Shown here piece after piece: positions 1-6,796 of a DNA stretch of 7,523 nt. A program made the position numbers and the translations under genes. This DNA is from Chitinophagales bacterium. GTDB taxonomy: Bacteria; Bacteroidota; Bacteroidia; Chitinophagales; Saprospiraceae. The stretch lies in NCBI GenBank assembly GCA_013297575.1, contig JAAFHO010000264.1, forward strand, positions 1 to 7,523. Direction: 5' to 3'. The notes beneath the pieces are model-generated. The model was not told the origin of the DNA. It worked only from the letters and a program-made list of their open reading frames with translations, and searched no databases. Positions within the stretch are counted from its first letter, which is position 1. Every line of letters begins with the position of its first letter.

Positions 1-4
1 GCCC

Positions 5-34
5 AAAAGCAGGCAAGACACAAGCCTTGCCTGC
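5..34 (-). terminator. GC-rich hairpin followed by TTTT on the minus strand
   Basis: Bases 9-17 and 26-34 form a perfect 9-bp inverted repeat (GCAGGCAAG / CTTGCCTGC) around an 8-base loop. Read on the minus strand, the stem is followed at once by TTTT (8-5), the arrangement of an intrinsic terminator, although the U-tract is short. No leftward gene lies directly upstream of it other than selD, about 380 bp away, so its client transcript is unclear. It could instead overlap the first codons of a leftward gene that runs out of the window. Confidence 0.35.
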
Positions 35-71
35 AGAGCATAAAACCATAAATGGCTTTTGCTTGAGGGCG

Positions 72-79
72 CAAAATTA
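72..79 (-). promoter_or_regulatory. Possible leftward Bacteroidota -7 box (TAATTTTG)
   Basis: Read on the minus strand, 79-72 is TAATTTTG, which fits the Bacteroidota -7 consensus TAnnTTTG. The best -33 TTG lies at 107-105, leaving a spacer of about 25 bases, longer than the usual 19-21. Transcription would start near position 65 and run off the left edge, passing ATG codons at 49 and 41 and the 9-34 hairpin. The motif is short and the region AT-rich, so a chance match is quite possible. Confidence 0.25.
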
Positions 80-317
80 CTAATTTTTTTCTTATTGAAC
101 TATACAATAAACACAGCACCTTTGTGCACTTTTGTGGTGGAAAAAGTGGACGCTACGTTGTGGCGGAAAATATACTACGTGTATAAAAAAATAATTAAGA
201 ACGTGAAATTAATAAATGCGCTTTTTTGTAAATTCCGTCACAAGTACAGTCAATTTCCAGATTGCTAGACATTTTATAAAAAACACGTTTATCACACTTT
301 CGAAATGGTAGAAAATG

Positions 318-352
318 ACGTTTACGAAACTAAAAAAAAGTTTCGTAAACGT
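318..352 (-). terminator. Perfect 14-bp hairpin with homopolymer loop, downstream of selD
   Basis: Bases 318-331 (ACGTTTACGAAACT) and 339-352 form a perfect 14-bp inverted repeat around a loop of seven A residues on the plus strand (U in the minus transcript). It lies 61 bases past the selD stop codon on the side where selD transcription would end, so a transcript-end or 3'-stabilising hairpin for selD is the simplest reading. The minus strand has no U-run after the stem, so it is not a textbook intrinsic terminator. A protein-binding palindrome is the alternative. Confidence 0.4.
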
Positions 353-413
353 GATCTGTTCCTTGCTGTTTTAAAATGTCCAGTAGTATGGTCAATCATC
401 TAACCAATAAAAA

Positions 414-1454
414 TTAAACCACATGTATTATCGCTTCCTGCAACTCCACCAACTCCCCAAAAGAAGTAAGTTCCATACCTAATTCCTTTGCTTCCGCTAT
501 AAAATCCGATTCAAAAGCAGGGTTCACGGCCACAAGCAACCCGCCGCTCGTCTGCGGATCGGCTAAAATGTGTTGTTGCAAAACAGTGGCGCCACTTATT
601 TTATGTCCATAACTTTCCCAATTACGGATTGTTCCTCCTGGAACGCATTTTTTATCTAAGTAATAGTCCAAAATAGCGCGATCAATAACAGGCACTTCAT
701 CAAATCGCAATAAAGCACCAGCATCGGAAGCGGCACACATTTCAGACAGGTGTCCCAAAAGCCCAAAACCTGTCACATCTGTCATGGCTTGTACATAAGG
801 TAATTGGCCAAAATGAGCACCCGCTTTATTCAATTTTTTCATCGAATCTGGCGCAATATGCGCGTGTTCGGGTAACAAATGCCCTTTTTTCTGGGCAGTT
901 GTCAGGATACCAACGCCGATTGGTTTGGTCAAAAATAATTTAGCGCCAATAGTTGCCGAACCATTTTTTTTCAAGTGTTCTATTTTTACCCTACCGGTTA
1001 CGGCAAGCCCAAAAATAGGCTCTGGACTATCAATACTATGCCCACCTGCTAGAGGAATTCCGGCTTCTGCACAGGCCGCTCGACTGCCTTCTATCACCGC
1101 ATTGGCTACTTCTGGCGGAAGGAGGTTGATTGGCCAGCCCAAAATAGCGATAGCCAATATAGGAGTGCCGCCCATCGCATAAATATCGCTGATCGCATTC
1201 ACGGAAGCGATTCTGCCAAAATCGGCTGGATCATCCACGATAGGCATAAAAAAATCGGTGGTACTAATGATGGCCGTTCCGTCGCCCAAGTCCATTACAG
1301 CGGCATCGTCGCGTTCTTCATTTCCGACCAAAAGTGTTGGAAAATTAGTCGATTTTTGTCCCGTTTGCAGAATTTGGTCGAGTACTTTTGGTGAAATTTT
1401 ACAGCCGCAACCCGCCCCGTGGGAGTATTGGGTAAGTTTTATATTATCTGTCAT
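414..1454 (-). CDS. selD: Selenide, water dikinase (selenophosphate synthetase)
   Basis: This cytoplasmic enzyme makes monoselenophosphate from selenide and ATP, releasing AMP and phosphate. Monoselenophosphate is the selenium donor for selenocysteine and 2-selenouridine in tRNA. The 346-residue product is close to the family's usual length and follows E. coli SelD nearly end to end. The N-terminal HGAGCGCK motif carries Cys16 and Lys19, matching E. coli catalytic Cys17 and Lys20, so this is the cysteine form and not a selenoprotein. The metal/ATP aspartates are present at Asp50 (RDDAAV), Asp67 (TTDFFMP), Asp90 (NAISDIYAMGG) and Asp226 (MTDVTGFGLLGH), followed by GGHSIDSPEPIFG and the C-terminal DPQTSGGL. 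The frame is open 94 codons further upstream, but that part has no SelD similarity and overlaps the promoter region. The ATG at 1454, giving MTDNIKLTQYSHG, matches the family start. No selA, selB, selC or mnmH is visible, so the end use of the selenium is unknown. Confidence 0.97.
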   Translation of the reverse strand: MTDNIKLTQYSHGAGCGCKISPKVLDQILQTGQKSTNFPTLLVGNEERDDAAVMDLGDGTAIISTTDFFMPIVDDPADFGRIASVNAISDIYAMGGTPILAIAILGWPINLLPPEVANAVIEGSRAACAEAGIPLAGGHSIDSPEPIFGLAVTGRVKIEHLKKNGSATIGAKLFLTKPIGVGILTTAQKKGHLLPEHAHIAPDSMKKLNKAGAHFGQLPYVQAMTDVTGFGLLGHLSEMCAASDAGALLRFDEVPVIDRAILDYYLDKKCVPGGTIRNWESYGHKISGATVLQQHILADPQTSGGLLVAVNPAFESDFIAEAKELGMELTSFGELVELQEAIIHVV

Positions 1455-1499
1455 ATTTATCAAACTGGACACCTTAGAAAAGTAAAAAGGTGCGCGCCG

Positions 1500-1507
1500 C
1501 AAAGATA
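1500..1507 (-). promoter_or_regulatory. Putative selD promoter, -7 box TATCTTTG
   Basis: On the minus strand, 1507-1500 reads TATCTTTG, an exact match to the Bacteroidota -7 consensus TAnnTTTG. It lies 45 bases upstream of the selD ATG, predicting a 5' leader of roughly 40 bases. The expected -33 position (about 1527-1530) has no TTTG, only A-rich sequence, so the upstream element is weak. That position abuts the -33 box of the opposing ligA promoter, so the two polymerase footprints would collide. Confidence 0.5.
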
Positions 1508-1521
1508 TTGTGAATACCTCG

Positions 1522-1551
1522 TTTGCTTTTAAAAAAATTTGTTTATTTTTG
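1522..1551 (+). promoter_or_regulatory. Putative ligA promoter, TTTG-N18-TATTTTTG
   Basis: TTTG at 1522-1525 and TATTTTTG at 1544-1551 match the Bacteroidota sigma-ABfr consensus (TTTG about 19-21 bases before TAnnTTTG), with an 18-base spacer. Transcription would begin around 1557-1560, giving ligA a leader of about 85-90 bases. This is the best promoter match in the window. No Shine-Dalgarno sequence is visible before the ligA ATG, only an A-rich stretch, as is common in this phylum. Confidence 0.6.
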
Positions 1552-1645
1552 CAGCGATAATTTAAAAACAATACAATTTTCGGCACAATATCAAGGTCAT
1601 TGCACCAATGGAAAGCCGATTCGTCTAAAATATAAACAATAAATA

Positions 1646-3829
1646 ATGTACGCTCAGGAACAACAACGCGCACTTTTCGATCTATCCAAAGCACTGCTTC
1701 AATCGGCTGCGGCTCAAACACTATTTGAAGACCCAAAACAAAAAGTAACCGATTTAACCAAAGTGCTTCGGTACCATGAATGGCGTTATTATGTTCAAAA
1801 TGACCCAGTTATCAGCGATTTTGAGTACGATCAGTTGTATAATCAATTGAAAACAATAGAAGCCAAGCACCCCGAACTCATTAGCACAGACTCCCCTACT
1901 CAACGGGTCGGTGATGATAATTCAGGATCGGTATTTGCCCAAGTTCCTCACCTGACTCCAATGCTTTCATTGGATAACTCATACGATGCCACCGATTTAC
2001 TTGATTTCGATACCAGTATTAAAAAACTGTGCGGATTGGAGAAAGACGAGGCTATTTCTTATTGTGTAGAACCCAAATACGACGGTGGCACTATTGCATT
2101 GGTTTTTGAAAACGACCTGTTAGTACGCGGCGCAACCCGCGGCGATGGTACGATGGGCGAAGATATTAGTGCCAATATGCGCTCCTTAAAATCCATTCCA
2201 TTGCGCGCTGAGTTTAGTAAATATGGCATTTATAAAGCCGAATTGCGCGGTGAAGCATTGATTCGAAAGGATATTTTTGATACCATGAATGCTAAACGGC
2301 AAGCCGCCGGTGAAACCCTTTTTGCAAATCCTCGCAACGCTGCCACCGGAGCATTGCGCATGAAAGATCCTAAAGAAACTGCCGCTCGTGGACTGGAAGC
2401 GTTTATTTATCAATTGGGTTTTGCAGAAGACAAAAATGGCAATCCTGTTGATGGTCAATTTGACACCCACGACGAAAGTATTCACCTGTTGGAAAAATTG
2501 GGTTTCAAAACGCCCTTATCGCAAACACACGCCAAACAACACCTTGAAGCCACAAAAACCTGCGCTAACATAGAGGAGGTAATCGCATTTTGTAACGCAT
2601 GGCAAGAATACCGAGACGAATACCCTTATGAATTGGATGGTATGGTCGTCAAACTCAATCGGATCGACCTACAGGCCAAATGCGGTTACACCTCGCATCA
2701 TCCGCGTTGGGCCATTGCCTTCAAATTCCGCGCCAGACAGGCCACCACACGCCTGCGCGATATCGAGTATCAAGTAGGAAAAACTGGCGCAATTACGCCT
2801 GTTGCCAAATTAGAACCAGTGCATTTAGCGGGTGTCACGGTTTCTAATGTGAGTCTGCACAACGAAGAATTTATTCGCTCTAAAGATATTCGTATCGGCG
2901 ACCACGTGCTGGTAGAACGCGCTGGCGATGTCATTCCTTATATCGTAAAAACATTAGTAGAACTGCGCGATGGCTCCGAAATACCCGTAAAATACCCGGA
3001 ATACTGCCCATTCGACGAGACAAAAACAGTCTTGCTCGCCCGTGCCGAGGATGAAGCCGCCTGGCGTTGCCCCAATTGTACTTGTGGTCGGCAGGAATAT
3101 CAAAAATTTGTGTTCCATGTATCCAAACACGCCATGGACATTGAAGGCTTGAGCAAAGCCACCATTGAACGGTTCATTGGATTGGGCTGGTTAAGTACCC
3201 TAGCGGATTTGTATCGCCTTGATTTTGAGGCTATTGCACAACTAGATGGTTTTGGCAAACGTTCGGCAGACAATATGCGCGCTGCCCTTGAAAAAGCCAA
3301 ACAAAACCCTATCCATCGTTTATTGCATAGTCTAAGCGTTCATCATTTAGGGCAAAAAGCCTCCAAATTGATCGCTGCTGAAATAGGACATGTTTTGTAT
3401 CTCTGCGATTGGGACTTAGAAAAATACCAGACGATCAAGGATATTGGCCCGGTAGTAGCGCAAAAAGTATTCGATTTTTTTCACGACGACCATAATGTAG
3501 CGTTGCTCAAAGAAATGGAATCGCTGGGTGTTAACCTCACCCAAACCGAAGAAGACAAAAAAGCGGATGTGAACACCGAGGGCATACTCTATGGAAAAAG
3601 TATTTTATTTACAGGATCGCTCACTCAAATGACGCGCGAACTGGCCGAGGCACGCGCAACAAGCGCAGGAGCGTCCATTGCAAGCGGGGTGAGCAAACAC
3701 CTGAGCATACTGGTGGTGGGCGAAAAAGCAGGTTCTAAACTGAAAAAAGCGCAAGATATTGGCACGGTGGAAATTTGGTCGGAAAGTGAGTTTTTAGAAA
3801 GAACGGCCGTGGCGCAAGGAGATTTGTAA
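1646..3829 (+). CDS. ligA: NAD+-dependent DNA ligase (LigA type, variant motif I and zinc finger)
   Basis: It seals nicks in duplex DNA using NAD+ as adenylate donor. The 727-residue product (usual LigA 660-700) has every domain in order. Domain Ia for NMN binding is at about 35-75 (YHEWRYY, DFEYDQL). The nucleotidyltransferase domain carries catalytic Lys144 in EPKYDGG, ATRGDG (163-168), ELRGE (199-203), ANPRNAATG (227-235), ELDGMVVK (329-336) and RWAIAFKF (354-361). The OB fold has VGKTGAITPVAKLEP (377-391) and RAGDVIP. A zinc finger (454-480), helix-hairpin-helix repeats (LDGFGKRSA 533-541, IKDIGPVVA 597-605) and a BRCT domain (about 648-720) follow. Two points are unusual: motif I reads EPKYDGG where LigA normally has ELKxDGxA, and the second zinc cysteine is Asp457 (CPFD), with an extra cysteine at 478. 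The N-terminal extension of about 30 residues has no later ATG before residue 106, so 1646 is the best start. Activity seems intact. It may be the only ligase or a second paralogue. Confidence 0.95.
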   Translation: MYAQEQQRALFDLSKALLQSAAAQTLFEDPKQKVTDLTKVLRYHEWRYYVQNDPVISDFEYDQLYNQLKTIEAKHPELISTDSPTQRVGDDNSGSVFAQVPHLTPMLSLDNSYDATDLLDFDTSIKKLCGLEKDEAISYCVEPKYDGGTIALVFENDLLVRGATRGDGTMGEDISANMRSLKSIPLRAEFSKYGIYKAELRGEALIRKDIFDTMNAKRQAAGETLFANPRNAATGALRMKDPKETAARGLEAFIYQLGFAEDKNGNPVDGQFDTHDESIHLLEKLGFKTPLSQTHAKQHLEATKTCANIEEVIAFCNAWQEYRDEYPYELDGMVVKLNRIDLQAKCGYTSHHPRWAIAFKFRARQATTRLRDIEYQVGKTGAITPVAKLEPVHLAGVTVSNVSLHNEEFIRSKDIRIGDHVLVERAGDVIPYIVKTLVELRDGSEIPVKYPEYCPFDETKTVLLARAEDEAAWRCPNCTCGRQEYQKFVFHVSKHAMDIEGLSKATIERFIGLGWLSTLADLYRLDFEAIAQLDGFGKRSADNMRAALEKAKQNPIHRLLHSLSVHHLGQKASKLIAAEIGHVLYLCDWDLEKYQTIKDIGPVVAQKVFDFFHDDHNVALLKEMESLGVNLTQTEEDKKADVNTEGILYGKSILFTGSLTQMTRELAEARATSAGASIASGVSKHLSILVVGEKAGSKLKKAQDIGTVEIWSESEFLERTAVAQGDL

Positions 3830-3863
3830 CAACAAATCCCAAACAATATGCTGCACAAAGCAG

Positions 3864-3896
3864 AGTAATGGCGCAACTAGATGCTGCGCCATTACT
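3864..3896. terminator. Perfect 12-bp hairpin between convergent genes
   Basis: Bases 3864-3875 (AGTAATGGCGCA) and 3885-3896 form a perfect 12-bp stem with a 9-base loop. It sits 34 bases after the ligA stop and 73 bases beyond the stop of the leftward beta-barrel gene, the expected place for a shared bidirectional terminator. Neither strand has a strong U-tract after the stem, so the call rests on position and stem quality. A small 4-bp hairpin (CTGC 3851-3854 / GCAG 3860-3863) directly precedes it. Confidence 0.55.
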
Positions 3897-3969
3897 AAAT
3901 CTGTTCAACTACAATATATTATTCCATAATCTTCAATAATTTGTGCATCGTGAGATTACTGATTTTACC

Positions 3970-5166
3970 CTAAAAATAAGAAGAAAATCCAAGTTGAAAT
4001 GACCCTGTTTTTAATGGCGGGTTACCTAAAAAGTCAACTTGCTCTTGGTATTTATAATTGAACTTGATGACCGACTTGGTATTAGGCCTGAATGAAATAC
4101 ACGGCACCACCGCACGTGAATGTTCAAAAATAATTCCCTGCGTTTCTTCAAATTTGCTTTGGTTGTAATCCGCATATTCTAATCGCACGCCAATATTAAT
4201 ACGGGCATGATCGAACCCCCAGATAGACGTTTGAGCAATCGTTCCAATTATATCAACGAACCCTCCCATTTGTTGGTTACCATAGGTTTGTATGTATGTA
4301 GTGGGTATATCTACCGATACTTTTGCTATTTCTCCTTTGATTAACAGCCTGTTACGCAGAAATTTCCCCGAATAATCCACAGCCAAAACAGCAACCTTTC
4401 CAGTGGTTGGTGCGTCGTGTTCCGTATAAACACCAGACAAGTATGAAACGCCTAATTCACCTGCGTATCGGTTGCGCAGGGCGATTTTTCCGGTAAACAT
4501 GGGTTTTCCACTAAAATTTTCAAAACTAGAAACACCTTCCTGCAAACAAGTCCGCCCTAAAGTATTGTCAATAATTTTATCATTGAACCCATTCGTTAGA
4601 TAGGCTTCATACCCGAGTACCCAATTTGAGTTTCCAGTTTTACCGAATAGCCCCACACCTACATTAGAGAAAATTGCAGGAATGATAGTAGTAGCCGCTA
4701 TTGGCCTATCCACAAAATCGTAATTCGGCGCATCGTGATTTTGATTAAATGCTCCAATCGGATTCAGAATAAGTCCTGTGCGTACATTGATCAATCGGTG
4801 TAGCCTCGCATCTATAGCAGCGTGACGCAGTTGCACTTTACCGGTAACCGATGCATAAGCCACTTCTGTCAGGAAACTTGCCCGTTTATTTATACGGGTA
4901 GATAAAAAGAGTGTCAAATCTGGCATAGCAAAACCAATACCTGTTTTCGATCCATTTGTAGCCCCATAACTAGTATTAGCATCCATATATCCACCAATTG
5001 AAACAGGCAGATTATTATTGCCCATAAAAGGTCGGCGATACATCGCGTCGCTATTTAGGTATAGCATAGACGAATCAATGAGCAATGTTGCAGACGATTG
5101 GCTACTTGCTTGCCCATTCAAAAAAGAACACAACCCAAGCAAAAAAATTACAAGTGTATATTTCAT
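3970..5166 (-). CDS. Outer-membrane beta-barrel (porin-like) protein, function unknown
   Basis: The 398-residue product opens with a Sec signal peptide: Lys2, a hydrophobic core at about 4-16, and a likely cleavage near residues 19-21 (NGQASSQ). The mature part alternates short amphipathic strands and polar turns, with many Tyr/Phe/Gly residues, and ends in QLGFSSYF. A terminal aromatic after such a strand is typical of outer-membrane barrels. Residues 128-176 (RTGLILNPIGAFNQNHDAP, then DRP, IIPAIF and GVGLFG) resemble a segment I associate with porin-like proteins (RxGxxLxPxGxFNxxHDxP ... RP ... IIP ... GxGxFG). That family link is from memory. Its ATG lies one base after the stop of the upstream di-haem lipoprotein gene (TAA-T-ATG), so the two are almost certainly co-transcribed and probably translationally coupled. 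It may pass the substrate or product of that redox protein across the outer membrane, or simply anchor it. The exact family and ligand cannot be named from sequence alone. Confidence 0.75.
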   Translation of the reverse strand: MKYTLVIFLLGLCSFLNGQASSQSSATLLIDSSMLYLNSDAMYRRPFMGNNNLPVSIGGYMDANTSYGATNGSKTGIGFAMPDLTLFLSTRINKRASFLTEVAYASVTGKVQLRHAAIDARLHRLINVRTGLILNPIGAFNQNHDAPNYDFVDRPIAATTIIPAIFSNVGVGLFGKTGNSNWVLGYEAYLTNGFNDKIIDNTLGRTCLQEGVSSFENFSGKPMFTGKIALRNRYAGELGVSYLSGVYTEHDAPTTGKVAVLAVDYSGKFLRNRLLIKGEIAKVSVDIPTTYIQTYGNQQMGGFVDIIGTIAQTSIWGFDHARINIGVRLEYADYNQSKFEETQGIIFEHSRAVVPCISFRPNTKSVIKFNYKYQEQVDFLGNPPLKTGSFQLGFSSYF

Positions 5167-5167
5167 A

Positions 5168-6361
5168 TTAAAGTGAGTTTAGAAAGGTGATGAGTGCTGC
5201 TTTTTCGCTCTCCGAAAGCGATTCGTACTTTGTTTTAGTGAAAAGTGCTTCACCACCATGTAGCAAAATGGCCGCTTCAATACTGCGCGCCCTACCATCG
5301 TGCATCAAGTAATAAGCACCGCCCTGCGAATCAGATGACAGCCCTAGGCCCCAAAGTGGAGGCGTACGCCACTCGTAAGTCTTTGCTGACGCTTCTGTAT
5401 AGCCATCATCCAGCCCGCTACCCATATCGTGTAACAACAGATCAGTATATGGATGAAACTCTTTTTCTGAAAGTACATCAATCGGTGCTTTCCCTGTTTT
5501 CAAAGTCTGTTTATGGCACTTTTCGCAGCCTATTTCTTTAAATACCATTAAGCCATTTTGAATAATTGGGTCATTCGTATTGCGTTGAATTGGCGCTTTC
5601 AATGTTTCTAAATAAAATACCACGTCGTTGAGTTTATTAACGGTAATTTCTGGCTCAATCTCCTTAAGCGTGAAAGCATCAATGGATTCATAACTAGATG
5701 TAATACCCATATCTTGATTGTAGGCATTTGCGGTTTGGTGCAAAAGATTATAAGCAGCTGCTTTTTTGCCAAAGCGCAGGATATATTTATCATTTTTGGG
5801 AATGGCATCAGGTTTTTTAGTCAAATAATCAGGAATGTGTCCGTAATTGGGCTCACCCGAAATATTATCCTTGTCATCATCATTGGGATCGGCCATAGCA
5901 AGAATATCCGCATCGCTGACGTATTCCAGATAGCCCAGTCCTGTGTTTGCAGGTGGTGTAAATTTTGCAAAAGTTGCTCCTAATGGGATAATTTCGGGTT
6001 CATAACCCGGCAAAGACCTGTTTTGCAACTGCGGGCCACCCAGATGCATGAACTGATTGCCCAATTCATCTGGCTGACCAAATCGTGTTAAAGTGGTAAA
6101 TGGATGCCCTTTCCCGTCACCTGCATGGCAACTGATACAACTCGCGGTTACAAACGAAGGTCCCAGCCCCGTTTCCTTAACAAAAACTTCTCGAAAAGCC
6201 TCGTCGCCTCGTTCGAACTGAATTAATTCTGCCTCGGTAAGCCCCTCTACCGTGCCGTCTAAGATTTGGTCGTCATCTAGGCCCTTTGGCAAGATTTCTT
6301 TGCAAGAAAAAAAACACCAAAAAGTGAGTACAATGGCAATAAAAACTGAAAATTTTGTCAT
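5168..6361 (-). CDS. Di-haem cytochrome c-type lipoprotein (DUF1111 'di-haem oxidoreductase' family)
   Basis: This is a predicted exported redox protein with two covalently bound c-type haems. From the ATG at 6361 the product has 397 residues. It starts with a lipoprotein signal peptide (MTKF, hydrophobic run, FFSC) whose lipidated cysteine would be Cys20. Haem motifs are CISCH at 75-79 and CEKCH at 279-283. Family hallmarks are DPNDDDKDNISG (158-169, an acidic calcium-loop-like stretch), LLHDMGSGLDDG (about 309-320), EWRTPPLWGLG (330-340) and MHDGRARSIEAAILLHGGEA (353-372). The frame extends 16 codons upstream to 6409, but that part lies before a good signal peptide and is probably not translated. 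Family members were called putative thiol oxidoreductases or peroxidases. In Bacteroidota they often lie beside imelysin-type lipoproteins of metal uptake loci, but none is visible here. It heads a two-gene operon with the beta-barrel gene, one base apart. Family assignment is firm; the substrate is unknown. Confidence 0.9.
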   Translation of the reverse strand: MTKFSVFIAIVLTFWCFFSCKEILPKGLDDDQILDGTVEGLTEAELIQFERGDEAFREVFVKETGLGPSFVTASCISCHAGDGKGHPFTTLTRFGQPDELGNQFMHLGGPQLQNRSLPGYEPEIIPLGATFAKFTPPANTGLGYLEYVSDADILAMADPNDDDKDNISGEPNYGHIPDYLTKKPDAIPKNDKYILRFGKKAAAYNLLHQTANAYNQDMGITSSYESIDAFTLKEIEPEITVNKLNDVVFYLETLKAPIQRNTNDPIIQNGLMVFKEIGCEKCHKQTLKTGKAPIDVLSEKEFHPYTDLLLHDMGSGLDDGYTEASAKTYEWRTPPLWGLGLSSDSQGGAYYLMHDGRARSIEAAILLHGGEALFTKTKYESLSESEKAALITFLNSL

Positions 6362-6728
6362 ACTGGTAGATATTAAAAATAAAAAATAAGCCCGATTCTG
6401 ATTTGACATCAGGCGAGTGAAAAATATTTTGCGTTTAAATTTAAAAACTAAGTAATGAGATTACGGCTAGTATTACAATTGACTTAGTTACGGTATAAAA
6501 CTATGTATTACGGTAAACGGCATTAGGAATGCACTCGCTTTGACGACACTTTAGCACCAATCCTTTGGTGGTTTGAAAAAAGTTGTCAACTTTCCAAAAA
6601 ATAAAACTAAAGAAACTTATATGGAAAATATTGAAGCCCCCCAAAGGCATCTTATCACAGCACAACACAGATCAATGGGACAAACAAAAGGAAGAATGTT
6701 TTGAACAAATTCTTGACATATATAACAC
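6362..6728. other. Non-coding stretch between the di-haem operon and the fba terminator
   Basis: About 370 bases upstream of the di-haem operon hold no gene I can support. No TAnnTTTG box was found on the minus strand, so the operon promoter may be atypical or depend on an activator. Visible structure includes TTACGG repeats (6461-6515, listed separately) and small inverted repeats: GTAAT/ATTAC at 6452-6464, GCATT/AATGC at 6520-6532, and CACCAA/TTGGTG at 6555-6570 with a 4-base loop. A 49-codon leftward frame (6650-6501) and a TTG-started rightward frame (6583-6780) are open but look like chance. Confidence 0.5.
6461..6515. repeat. TTACGG direct repeats upstream of the di-haem operon
   Basis: TTACGG occurs at 6461-6466, 6488-6493 and 6508-6513. 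The last two extend to TTACGGTA and start 20 bases apart, about two helical turns. The first starts 27 bases before the second. Read on the gene strand they are CCGTAA copies 100-155 bases upstream of the di-haem ATG. Direct repeats at helical spacing in front of an accessory operon suggest an activator or repressor site, but no regulator gene is visible here and the unit is short. Confidence 0.35.
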
Positions 6729-6774
6729 AAAAAAGGGAGTAATTAAGCAAAAACAAATCTGCTCAATTACTCCC
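6729..6774 (-). terminator. Intrinsic terminator of the fba gene
   Basis: Bases 6735-6749 and 6760-6774 form a 15-bp stem with a single A-C mismatch around a 10-base loop. On the minus strand the stem ends in CCC and is followed by six T residues (6734-6729), the textbook rho-independent layout. It begins 22 bases after the aldolase stop codon, so it should end that transcript and insulate the di-haem operon that follows in the same direction. Confidence 0.85.
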
Positions 6775-6796
6775 TCGTAACATAATTTATAATATC

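Larger units (their letters stand above)
1..413. other. Intergenic region left of selD, no convincing complete gene
   Basis: This AT-rich stretch contains no reading frame I would call a complete gene. The longest open frame on the plus strand (59-268) begins only with TTG and has a low-complexity composition. A 25-codon leftward frame begins near position 398 and has no recognisable features. I saw no tRNA T-loop motif, CRISPR-like repeat or insertion-sequence end. What it does hold is listed separately: a GC-rich hairpin at the left edge, a possible leftward promoter box, and a perfect 14-bp hairpin downstream of selD. A gene lying mostly left of position 1 could start here on the minus strand (ATG at 49 or 41), but only about 16 codons would be visible. 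Confidence 0.6.

Noticed and set aside
59..268. 69-codon plus-strand frame at the left end
   Set aside because: It starts with TTG, has AT-driven composition, and shows no promoter or family resemblance.
1397..1424. Possible selenocysteine codon in the SelD active-site motif
   Set aside because: The residue at the catalytic position is an ordinary cysteine codon (GAGCGCK), with no in-frame TGA. The protein is not itself a selenoprotein.
925..1485. Two plus-strand frames (925-1182 and 1258-1485) within selD
   Set aside because: Both lie antisense to highly conserved SelD motifs and have no features of their own.
1455..1736. Upstream extension of the selD reading frame to 1736 (94 extra codons)
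   Set aside because: The extension has no SelD similarity, overlaps the start of ligA and covers both predicted promoters. The ATG at 1454 matches the family N-terminus.
6362..6409. Upstream start of the di-haem lipoprotein at 6409
   Set aside because: It would put 16 residues in front of a well-formed lipoprotein signal peptide. The ATG at 6361 gives a normal one.
6501..6650. 49-codon leftward frame upstream of the di-haem operon
   Set aside because: It has an ATG but no recognisable domain, signal peptide or promoter, and it overlaps a TTACGG repeat. A chance frame is more likely, though a gene remnant cannot be excluded.
6583..6780. 65-codon plus-strand frame starting with TTG
   Set aside because: It runs through the fba terminator hairpin, is Lys-rich low-complexity sequence, and has no promoter or ATG.
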